In this document: one piece after another, positions 44,736-54,257 of the stretch
Position numbering within the stretch: the first letter of the stretch is position 1
Layout of the letters: every line of letters starts with the position of its first letter
Translations under genes and position numbers: made by a program
Assembly (NCBI RefSeq): GCF_029211185.1
Contig: NZ_JARGDO010000002.1
Span: 225,950-289,949 of the forward strand
Source: Tessaracoccus caeni
Lineage (GTDB): Bacteria; Actinomycetota; Actinomycetes; Propionibacteriales; Propionibacteriaceae
Direction: 5' to 3'
DNA length: 64,000 bases
Notes under the pieces: generated by a model
Told to the model about the DNA's origin: nothing
Database searches by the model: none
The model's input: only the letters and a program-made list of their open reading frames with translations

Positions 44736-45113
44736 TCAGCGCGGGCGATAGGGCCCGGGAAGGATGGGGTTGCCGTCCCTGCCCCAGGCCAGCAGGCCTC
44801 CGGCGACGGACTCGGCCAGCAGCGCCTTCTCGCGCAGCTCGGCGGCGGCGATGGACGAACGCAGGCCGTTGTCGCAGATCACGACGATGGCGGCGTCGCG
44901 GTCGGCCAGGATGTTGTCGCCGTGGATCGCGTCGAGGGGGTTCTCGTGCAGCTGCTTGGGGTCGACGGGGATCGCGCCGGGCGCGTGGCCGGCCTCGTAC
45001 TCCGCCTTGGTGCGCACGTCGATCAGCACCGCACCCTTGCTCAGCGCCATCAACGTCTCGTCGATGCTGAGCCCCGTCGTGGAGCGCTTGTTCAAGAAGT
45101 CGAACAGTCCCAT
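44736..45113 (-). CDS. Rhodanese-domain protein
   Basis: 125 aa single rhodanese domain. ALSKGAVLIDVRTKAEYEAG is the start of the fold; the active-site loop is ICDNGLRSS with the sulfur-carrying Cys. It moves sulfane sulfur or acts as a sulfur-carrier protein in the cytoplasm. Next to the SGNH gene by 5 bp, same strand. Confidence 0.88.
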   Translation of the reverse strand: MGLFDFLNKRSTTGLSIDETLMALSKGAVLIDVRTKAEYEAGHAPGAIPVDPKQLHENPLDAIHGDNILADRDAAIVVICDNGLRSSIAAAELREKALLAESVAGGLLAWGRDGNPILPGPYRPR

Positions 45114-45146
45114 CTCGTCCCTACTCGTTTCCCTCGTCGCTGATCC

Positions 45147-45482
45147 TCACAGGATGCCCATCCAGACTAGCCCGGCGATGCCGCCGACGGCGCTCAGCGT
45201 CAAGCCCAGTAGCATGTATCCCAGCCAGATGCGTCGCGCCCACACCGTCGTCAGCACCGGCAGCGCCAGCAGCACGACCGCCCCGATCAACGCCACGACC
45301 ATCGACACCGTCGACGGGGCCGTGTCGGTCACGATGTCGGTACCGGCGATGTTGTCGACAGGCAGCGCCACATAGACCAGCAGGCTGATCGTGCCCGCCC
45401 CGCCGAGCACCAGCGACGCCACCCCGCAGCCGAGCGCGCCGGGCCACGTCGCCCACCAAGGTCTCCTGACCGCAGCCATCAC
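45147..45482 (-). CDS. Small membrane protein, unknown
   Basis: 111 aa with three TM helices (about 15-37, 60-82, 88-109). No motif is recognised. Its start overlaps the stop of the acyl-CoA synthetase gene by 4 bp (ATGA), so the two are coupled. Third positions are GC-rich, supporting a real gene. Confidence 0.7.
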   Translation of the reverse strand: MMAAVRRPWWATWPGALGCGVASLVLGGAGTISLLVYVALPVDNIAGTDIVTDTAPSTVSMVVALIGAVVLLALPVLTTVWARRIWLGYMLLGLTLSAVGGIAGLVWMGIL

Positions 45483-47260
45483 CGCTCGTGGCGCAGCTTC
45501 TCGAGACGTGCATACATCTCGTCGACGATCTCCTTGAAGCGCTTCTCCACCTCGCGACGGCGCACCTTGAGCGTCGGCGTGAGCAGGCCGTTCTCCATGG
45601 TGAACTCCTCGTGCAGGACGTGGGTGTCCTTGGGGCGTTCCTGGCTGGGCAGCTTCTCCGTGATCGCCGCGACGCGCTTCTTCAGCTCCGCGGACAGCTC
45701 ATGGCTGTGCAGCCAGTCCTGCAGCGACCCCGGCCACTTCAAGCTGGCGGCCAGCTCCTCGACGGCGGGCAGCGAGGGCTTCACCAGCAGCGTCAGGAAC
45801 GGTCGGTTGTCGCCCAGCAGGACGGCGTGCTCGATGAGCGGGTCGGCCAGCAGCAGGCCCTCGATGGGCTGCGGGGCGACGTTCTTACCGCCGAGGGTGA
45901 CGATGAGATCCTTCAGCCGGTCGGTGATGGTGAGGAAGCCGTCGGTGTCGATGTAGCCGACGTCGCCGGTGCGCAGCCAGCCGTCCTCGATCACTTCGTC
46001 GGTGGCCTCCTGGTCGTTCCAGTAGCCGGCCATCACGTTGGGCCCGCGGAAACAGATCTCGCCCAGGTCGCCCAGCAGGATCTCGCCGCCGGGCAGCACC
46101 TTGCCGACGGTGCCGATCTTGAACTCGCTGCGCGAGTTGAACGTGACCAGCGGCGACGCCTCGGTCAGGCCGTAGCCGCATTGGATCGGGAGGCCGACCG
46201 AGGAGAAGAACTCCTCGATCTCCGGCCGGATCGGCGCGCCGCCGCACGCCAGCACCGACTTCGCCCCGCCCATCGCGTCGCGGATGCTGCTGTAGACCAG
46301 CTTGTCGGCGATCTTCAGCTGCGCCCTCACCCCGGCCGACGGCTGGCGTCCCGAACGGTAGGCGTACTGCGCGTGGCGGCCCACCTTGAGCGCCCAGGTA
46401 AAGATCTTCTTCTTGGCCGCCGACGAGGACACCTTGGCGTGCGCGGTGGTGAACACCGTCTCGTAGAGCTTGGGAACCGAGACCATCATCGTCGCCTGGG
46501 CCAGCGGCATCTGCTCGGCGACGGTGCGGGCGTTGGCGACATAGGTGTTGAGGCAGCCGTGCATCAGCACCACGGCCGTCCAGGCGCGCTCCAACGCGTG
46601 CGAGAGCGGCAGGAAGCAGAGCGACGAGTCGTCGGGGGTGATCTCGAAGAACTGGTCGAGGGCGTCGCTCTGGTAGGTGAGCGCGCCGTGGGTGATCATC
46701 ACACCCTTGGGGTTGCCGGTGGTGCCGGAGGTGTAGATGATCGACGCCAGGTCGTCGCCACGCACCTCGGACAGCCGCTTGGCCACGTCGGGGCCGGGGA
46801 TCTTCTGCAGATCCTTGAGGCTGAGCGCGTCGGAGGGCTGCCCGTCGTAGGGGCTCATGATGACGACGACCTCGAGGCCGGGCATGTTCGGGCGCGCCTC
46901 GTAGACGCGCTCGGCCTCGGACCTGCTGCCGACGAACATCACTCGCAGGCCGGAATCGTTGACGATGTGCTCGATCTGCTCGGGCGTCGAGGTGGCGTAG
47001 AGCGGGACGGGCACCACGCGCACGGTGGCGGCGGCGAGGTCGATCTCCGACCATTCCGGGCAGTTGTTGGCGAACAGGCCGATCCGGTCGCCGGGCTCGA
47101 GGCCAAGGTCGATCAAGCCTTGCGCGAAGCCGTCGATCCGCGTGCCGAACTGGGCGTAGGTCTGGGTGCGCCAGCCTTCGCCCTCCCGGATGCGAGTGGC
47201 CGGGCGATGGCCGTGCTGGGCGATGGTCTCGCGGATGCGCTGCGCGATGTGGTCCGACAT
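45479..47260 (-). CDS. Long-chain acyl-CoA synthetase (FadD15-like)
   Basis: 593 aa adenylate-forming enzyme. Core motifs are IIYTSGTTGNPKGVMITHG (ATP loop), QCGYGLTEASPLVTFN, WLRTGDVGYIDTDGF and DRLKDLIVTLGGKNVAPQPIE, the last with the hinge before the mobile domain. It activates fatty acids to acyl-CoA. Length fits FadD15-type enzymes of actinobacteria. The start ATG 47260 is divergent from the DUF1345 gene, with a palindromic repeat between them. Confidence 0.93.
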   Translation of the reverse strand: MSDHIAQRIRETIAQHGHRPATRIREGEGWRTQTYAQFGTRIDGFAQGLIDLGLEPGDRIGLFANNCPEWSEIDLAAATVRVVPVPLYATSTPEQIEHIVNDSGLRVMFVGSRSEAERVYEARPNMPGLEVVVIMSPYDGQPSDALSLKDLQKIPGPDVAKRLSEVRGDDLASIIYTSGTTGNPKGVMITHGALTYQSDALDQFFEITPDDSSLCFLPLSHALERAWTAVVLMHGCLNTYVANARTVAEQMPLAQATMMVSVPKLYETVFTTAHAKVSSSAAKKKIFTWALKVGRHAQYAYRSGRQPSAGVRAQLKIADKLVYSSIRDAMGGAKSVLACGGAPIRPEIEEFFSSVGLPIQCGYGLTEASPLVTFNSRSEFKIGTVGKVLPGGEILLGDLGEICFRGPNVMAGYWNDQEATDEVIEDGWLRTGDVGYIDTDGFLTITDRLKDLIVTLGGKNVAPQPIEGLLLADPLIEHAVLLGDNRPFLTLLVKPSLPAVEELAASLKWPGSLQDWLHSHELSAELKKRVAAITEKLPSQERPKDTHVLHEEFTMENGLLTPTLKVRRREVEKRFKEIVDEMYARLEKLRHER

Positions 47261-47340
47261 TGGGCCCCCCTTAGGTCGTGAGCGAGGCCAAGTGTATTCG
47301 GTTCTCCTGGCCGCTCCCCCGGCAGGCCGCCGCTCGCGTG

Positions 47341-47406
47341 CATAAATCTGCGTATGCGTCGAGACCTCGCCTATAGGGAAGGTCGTGGCGTATACGCAGA
47401 TCTATG
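47341..47406. repeat. Palindromic intergenic repeat P, copy 2
   Basis: 66 bp. The outer arms are CATAAATCTGCGTAT and ATACGCAGATCTATG, with GCGTG/CACGC extending the stem on both sides, and the centre CTCGCCTATAG as in copy 1 at 38501. It sits between two divergent genes, so it is not a terminator there. Confidence 0.8.
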
Positions 47407-47456
47407 CACGCGTCGACGTGGTGACGGGGTGGGCCAGCCAGGTCTAGCCTGAGGCC

Positions 47457-48083
47457 ATGCGCACAACGCGAGCCAAGCATCGCAGCGCCAGGCTGCTGAT
47501 CAGCCTGATGCTGGCCGTCATCGTCGGCGCCGGGGCTGCCATGCTCACGCGCATCGACGTGGCCATCGCCCTGGCCTGGACCGTCGGCGTGTTCGTCTAC
47601 TGCCTCTGGACGTGGGCCCTGCTCTGGCGGCTCGACGCGGATGAGACCGCCTCCCATGCCTTGGCCGAGGATCCCGGCCGGGCGACGAGCGACGCGGTCC
47701 TGCTCCTCGCCGCCGTCGGCAGCGTGGTGGGAGTGGGGTTCGTGCTGGCCGCGAGCCAACGCTCGGACATCGTCGCAGCGGGCCTGGGCGCCACCAGCGT
47801 GCTGGCCTCCTGGCTGCTGGTGCACACCATCTACGGCATCCGCTACGCCGACCTGTACTTCTCCGCGCCGAAGCCGCCCATCAAGTTCGGCGACGACCGG
47901 CCGGTCTACTCCGACTTCGCCTACATGGCGTTCTGCGTCGGCATCTCATACGCAATCTCCGATACCGACCTGCACACCAGCCTGCTGCGCAAGACCCAAC
48001 TCGGGCACGCCCTGCTGTCCTACTTCCTCGGCACCGTCGCGCTCGCCTGCACGGTCAACGTCGTCTTCGGCCTGGCTGCCTGA
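47457..48083 (+). CDS. DUF1345 membrane protein
   Basis: 208 aa with five or six TM helices. The family signature YSDFAYMAFCVGISYAISDT is in the second half. Function unknown. Single gene between the acyl-CoA synthetase and endonuclease IV. Confidence 0.87.
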   Translation: MRTTRAKHRSARLLISLMLAVIVGAGAAMLTRIDVAIALAWTVGVFVYCLWTWALLWRLDADETASHALAEDPGRATSDAVLLLAAVGSVVGVGFVLAASQRSDIVAAGLGATSVLASWLLVHTIYGIRYADLYFSAPKPPIKFGDDRPVYSDFAYMAFCVGISYAISDTDLHTSLLRKTQLGHALLSYFLGTVALACTVNVVFGLAA

Positions 48084-48164
48084 GCCCTCTCCGATCGACC
48101 TCATACTTCGATCGCCTATCCATAGCTCCGCCTCGCTGTCGGGCCGGACGGATAGGCTGGCCGC

Positions 48165-48959
48165 ATGGCATATGAACTGGGCGCACACGTCGATTCCGTC
48201 GATCCGCTGGGAGAAGCTGCGGCCATCGGGGCCGACATCGTCCAGTTCTTCCTGGGAGACCCGCAGAGTTGGAAGAAGCCCGGCACGCTCTACCCGGGGG
48301 GCGCGGCGGCTCTGAAGACCGCAGCCGAGGAGGCCGGCGTCGGCATCTTCATCCACTCGCCGTACATCATCAACGTGGCGTCGACGAACAACCGCATCCG
48401 GATTCCGTCGCGCAAGATCCTGCAGCAGACCCTCGACGAGGCCGCCGCGGTGGGCGCTCGGGGCGTCGTCGTGCACGGCGGGCACGTCACCGCCAACGAC
48501 GACCCGGAAAAGGGCGTCGAGAACTGGCGCAAGTGCATCGACGGTCTGAAGATCGAGGTGCCGCTGCTGATCGAGAACACGGCGGGTGGCAATAAGGCGA
48601 TGGCTCGCTACGAGGAGTCGATCGCTCGGCTTTGGGACGCGCTGTCAGGTTCGCCCAACATCGACCAGGTGGGTTTCTGCCTGGACACCTGCCACGCCCA
48701 TGCCGCGGGCCTGGAGCTGGCCGGAATCGCCGACCGGATCAAGGCCATCACCGGCCGTATCGACCTGATCCACTGCAACGATTCGCGCGACGCCGCTGAC
48801 AGCGGTCGCGACCGTCACGCCAACCTGGGCCAGGGCTTCGCCGACGGCGAGGCCATCGTCGAGTTGGTGAAGACCGCCGGCGCCCCGGTGATGCTGGAAA
48901 CCCCCGGCGGCGTCGACGAACGCCTGGCCGACCTGGCCTGGCTCCGCGACCGCCTGTAG
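48165..48959 (+). CDS. nfo: Endonuclease IV (AP endonuclease)
   Basis: 264 aa TIM-barrel. Metal ligands are in VVVHGGHVTAN, LIENTAGGN, FCLDTCHAHAAG and HCNDSRDAADSGRDRHANLG, with the terminal Glu in MLETPGG. It cuts DNA at abasic sites. Slightly shorter than the E. coli enzyme (285 aa), typical for actinobacteria. Single gene ahead of glyS. Confidence 0.94.
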   Translation: MAYELGAHVDSVDPLGEAAAIGADIVQFFLGDPQSWKKPGTLYPGGAAALKTAAEEAGVGIFIHSPYIINVASTNNRIRIPSRKILQQTLDEAAAVGARGVVVHGGHVTANDDPEKGVENWRKCIDGLKIEVPLLIENTAGGNKAMARYEESIARLWDALSGSPNIDQVGFCLDTCHAHAAGLELAGIADRIKAITGRIDLIHCNDSRDAADSGRDRHANLGQGFADGEAIVELVKTAGAPVMLETPGGVDERLADLAWLRDRL

Positions 48960-49004
48960 CCCCCGCTCACCTTCCCTGCCACTTCCCCGTCCCGGCCAAT
49001 CCAG

Positions 49005-49029
49005 GAAAATCGGCCAATGGCCGATTTTC
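49005..49029. terminator. Hairpin between nfo and glyS
   Basis: 12-bp arms GAAAATCGGCCA and TGGCCGATTTTC around one A, 45 bp past the nfo stop. It probably terminates nfo. Confidence 0.65.
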
Positions 49030-49080
49030 GGAACCAGAGGGGACGCAGAAGCATGTGATCAGCCGGGCTAGAATGCCCGG

Positions 49081-52173
<3,093 letters not shown>

Positions 52174-52187
52174 TCCCGCTGCCGGAA

Positions 52188-52248
52188 AAGTGCGGCCAGA
52201 ACGAGAGTCCGCGATTTAGGGCACCAAGAAGTCGTTCTGGCCGCACTT
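52188..52248. terminator. Large hairpin after glyS
   Basis: Perfect 17-bp arms (52188-52204 and 52232-52248), left arm AAGTGCGGCCAGAACGA, loop 27 nt. It lies between convergent glyS and the antitoxin gene. Confidence 0.7.
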
Positions 52249-52280
52249 GTCCGTCAGCTCACTGACACGGCACGTTCGGC

Positions 52281-52607
52281 TTACGACGCGTGCCGGTCCA
52301 GATACTCCCGCAGGGCGTCACGCACCAGATCGGATGTCCGCCTGCCCTGCTGACGCGCCAACACCTCCAGCTGATCCTTGTCAGCCCGCGCAATCCGCAG
52401 GCTCAACGCCGGCGACCGCTTACCCGGCTCCCCCAGCGCCGGACGCCCGACCCTGCGTTCCAGCCGCTCAGCAATCTCCGCAGCATGCGACTCGGTGAGC
52501 GGTTTACCTCCGATGACGAACTCCTCGGCATCCAGATCAATGTCACGCAGCGACACGTCAGGAGCGAAAGCGCCCGGGAACCCGTCAGGACACTGCTTCC
52601 CACTCAT
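52281..52607 (-). CDS. Antitoxin with ribbon-helix-helix (CopG-like) domain
   Basis: 108 aa. The C-terminal part, PALSLRIARADKDQLEVLAR then TSDLVRDALREYLDRHAS, is an RHH/CopG DNA-binding domain. The N-terminal IDLDAEEFVIGGKPLTESHA matches actinobacterial antitoxins of this architecture. It neutralises the toxin encoded just upstream and represses the operon. GGAG precedes ATG 52607. This start overlaps the ATGA where the unshifted toxin frame would end. Confidence 0.8.
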   Translation of the reverse strand: MSGKQCPDGFPGAFAPDVSLRDIDLDAEEFVIGGKPLTESHAAEIAERLERRVGRPALGEPGKRSPALSLRIARADKDQLEVLARQQGRRTSDLVRDALREYLDRHAS

Positions 52608-52818
52608 CGTCTCCACCCTCTCGGTATCGCGTGTATCACTGCAAACCAACCCCACGGTCATCGCGGACGATCCCCGACTCGATCTCCAGACCACGGAGAT
52701 CCGTCCCGACGTAGATCGCGACATCTCCATCCATCTCGACGAAAACCGCCGACACCAACGCCTCCCGGATCCGGCCGCTCGACAACTGATGTTTCCTCGC
52801 GGTACTCGTAACCCGCAC
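52604..52818 (-). pseudogene. Toxin partner with a frameshift in a G run
   Basis: The frame from GTG 52818 encodes TSTARKHQLSSGRIREAL and YVGTDLRGLEIES, which match small actinobacterial toxins of the TARKH/GPDDRG/VIHAMP type. It stops early at 52636. The missing end, VIHAIPRGWRR then TGA, is present in the next frame and ends at 52604, overlapping the antitoxin ATG. Adding one base to the GGGG run (plus-strand C run 52650-52653) would restore one intact chain of about 71 aa. So the toxin is either a fresh loss of function, a sequencing error, or frameshift-controlled. Confidence 0.65.
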
Positions 52819-52836
52819 TTCTCCAGACCATGCTAC

Positions 52837-52861
52837 ACCAGTTGTGTCATACACAACTGGT
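52837..52861. promoter_or_regulatory. Operator palindrome upstream of the toxin-antitoxin operon
   Basis: Perfect inverted repeat: ACCAGTTGTGT, spacer CAT, ACACAACTGGT. It lies 19 bp before the toxin GTG, where RHH antitoxins bind to repress their own operon. Confidence 0.75.
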
Positions 52862-53082
52862 TCCTCATGTTCTTCCGCCTGCCAACCCATGCCACGTGAT
52901 AGAAGCCAGGGGCCTCGTTTTCCCGGCGACAGCCGCTTCTGTGGAAAAGTGGCGCATCTCGAAAGCAACCACTCCCCCTAATGACCGCAGCACGGCCGCC
53001 TGTGGATCGGTATTGGCGAGGGAGTGCTCACGCTAGGGGCGGTCGTCAACATAGACCGGTGGTTGGTGATAGCCCACAGGCA

Positions 53083-53502
53083 TCAGCCCGCGCGCTCCAA
53101 CTGCTGCACGCGCTGGCGGGAAACGCCGAGGACTGCGGCCGAATCGGCCTGGCTCAGCCCACCGGCGGTGCGCAGTTGGTGGACCGCACGGCGCCGCAGA
53201 GCAGCTGCTTCCTCAAGGGCTGCCCGGCCGGCAGCGTCTAGCTCCCGAGCCCGAGCGAGATCTGCGTTCACATCATCAGGAAGACGGAAAGCCACCTCGA
53301 CGTCAACGTCGGCCTCGTCGACATCCAGCCACAAGGCCACGAGACGTCGCGCCTCGTCCGGTATCTCAGCGACCGCCCGAGCCTGCCCCATCGCGACGAT
53401 CCGATGGTCACCACCGCGTGGCGAGGGAGACGTGAGAGCTGGTATCTCAAACCCCCACCACTTCCCATCGCGATAGGCGACGACGTCATAGCTGGTGCTC
53501 AT
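53083..53502 (-). CDS. hicB: HicB-family antitoxin
   Basis: 139 aa. The N-terminal part (SYDVVAYRDGKWWGFEIPAL and GQARAVAEIPDEARRLVALW) is a HicB-like degenerate RNase-H-type domain. The C-terminal part, GGLSQADSAAVLGVSRQRV, is a helix-turn-helix. It binds HicA and represses the operon. It starts 5 bp after hicA, with GGAGG before ATG 53502. The HTH differs from the RHH tail of some HicB proteins but is a known variant. Confidence 0.82.
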   Translation of the reverse strand: MSTSYDVVAYRDGKWWGFEIPALTSPSPRGGDHRIVAMGQARAVAEIPDEARRLVALWLDVDEADVDVEVAFRLPDDVNADLARARELDAAGRAALEEAAALRRRAVHQLRTAGGLSQADSAAVLGVSRQRVQQLERAG

Positions 53503-53507
53503 CGTCA

Positions 53508-53720
53508 CTACCTCCATCCCTTCGGAGCATCGGGAAACTCCCTCACGATCTGCCGGATGACGCCCGCACTGACCTCGCCGTGAGCAGGAACGCTGATGCA
53601 TGCCCCACTCTCGGTGTCGCCCCAGATCTCGTGCGACCCCTTGCCAGAGCGAAGGAGCCTCCACCCTTGAGAACTCAAAAACCTGGTTACATCTCGGTAC
53701 TTCTGCGGCTTGACCATCAT
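53508..53720 (-). CDS. hicA: HicA-family mRNA interferase toxin
   Basis: 70 aa. KYRDVTRFLSSQGWRLLRSG then KGSHEIWGDTESG with the catalytic His, and ISVPAHGEVSAGVIRQIVRE are the HicA fold. It cleaves mRNA in the ribosome context. The toxin gene precedes the antitoxin gene, the usual hicAB order. ATG 53720 (or 53717) lies on an 8-bp palindrome TCGTACGA that recurs at 53951. Confidence 0.88.
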   Translation of the reverse strand: MMVKPQKYRDVTRFLSSQGWRLLRSGKGSHEIWGDTESGACISVPAHGEVSAGVIRQIVREFPDAPKGWR

Positions 53721-53904
53721 CGTACGACACCCCCTCTTGCCCTACAAAGGCAAGTAGCAATAGCTTTCCCAAGCCCGAAGCCGTGAGCCGGACTCCACGC
53801 AACCCCCAGCATGCTTACTCGAAGACCAGACTGCGCAGAGCTTCTCGGGAAAGCTGCGCTGCCTCCGCTTCGCGATCCCCCCGGTTGCGCTTCCTGCCAC
53901 CCAA

Positions 53905-53928
53905 TCAAACACCGCCAGGTTTTTTCAT
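53905..53928 (-). CDS. Candidate 7-codon minigene MKKPGGV
   Basis: The minus strand reads AGAGG, TT, then ATG AAA AAA CCT GGC GGT GTT TGA. The Shine-Dalgarno-like AGAGG is only 2 nt from the ATG. Two successive AAA codons are unusual in this GC-rich genome, where AAG is preferred. CreT-type toxins are tiny ORFs that sequester a tRNA by tandem rare codons; this could be one. It is directly downstream of the site matched by the pseudo-guide. Confidence 0.25.
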   Translation of the reverse strand: MKKPGGV

Positions 53929-53931
53929 AAC

Positions 53932-53954
53932 CTCTATAGTGTAATGCGGGTCGT
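53932..53954 (+). promoter_or_regulatory. Site matched by the pseudo-CRISPR guide
   Basis: Positions 53932-53954 align without gaps to guide positions 1-23 (54026-54048). Mismatches are at guide positions 2, 6, 12, 18 and 19 only. Positions 6, 12 and 18 are the bases flipped out in type I-E Cascade. TATAGT at 53935-53940 could be a -10 box. The three bases 5' of the site are AAC, compatible with an AAN-type PAM. See findings. Confidence 0.7.
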
Positions 53955-53996
53955 ACGAATATGTGCATACCTCAATGATAAGCTCTCGACCGCAAG

Positions 53997-54088
53997 CCAC
54001 CGTCGGGCCACGCCGGGATGAACCGCACTACAGTGTGATGCGTCTCGTTACCCGAGACCTTCTTCCCTGCCGGCGCGGGGATGCGGCT
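53997..54088 (+). CRISPR. Degenerate repeat-guide-repeat unit (psiR1-psiS-psiR2)
   Basis: psiR1 (about 53997-54025) ends in ATGAACCG, close to the 8-nt handle ATGAGCCC of the array repeat, and keeps the loop GCCA. The guide is 54026-54059 (34 nt; array spacers are 32-33). psiR2 (54060-54088) matches the array repeat at 18 of 29 positions. It also keeps the hairpin geometry: stem CCCTGC/GCGGGG with 4-nt loop, where the array repeat has CCCCGC/GCGGGG, so the single stem change gives a U-G wobble. The unit lies on the same strand as the cas genes and the array. Confidence 0.65.
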
Positions 54089-54181
54089 CCGTTTGCTCCC
54101 GCCCCACACCGACGGTGGCATGCACAATCCACGAACGGGGGCCCTAAGCCGTATAGCTGTTGGGCAAAGTACCGAACGCCC

Positions 54182-54211
54182 TTGAGGCGGCTTTTATCCT
54201 GCTCCTATCAG
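54182..54211 (+). promoter_or_regulatory. Candidate cas-operon promoter
   Basis: TTGAGG followed after 18 bp by TATCAG, about 50 nt before the cas3 start. Weak match; no other better pair is seen. Confidence 0.25.
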
Positions 54212-54257
54212 TCAATGCAACCGCGTAGCACTGACAGAACCGCGAGGGGCGCCGAAG

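Larger units (their letters stand above)
53721..54257. other. 537-bp region between hicAB and cas3
   Basis: Contains no protein gene of normal size. It holds a target site with a TATAGT box, a minigene on the minus strand and a degenerate repeat-spacer-repeat unit, each described below. The remaining 53721-53904 and 54089-54257 show nothing I can name, apart from a possible cas promoter at 54182-54211. Confidence 0.6.

Noticed and set aside
48960..49080. T-box or other riboswitch ahead of glyS
   Set aside because: The gap has only a terminator-like hairpin; no T-box sequence or specifier-loop structure is visible in 120 bp.
53083..53802. Long version of HicB reaching through hicA
   Set aside because: HicA is a clear gene in another frame and the ATG at 53502 has a good ribosome site and gives a normal HicB.
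53840..53875. Hairpin near GCGCAGAGCTTCTCGGGAAA as terminator of the minigene
   Set aside because: Only about 5 bp pair continuously and the outer stem mismatches, so it is not listed as a feature.
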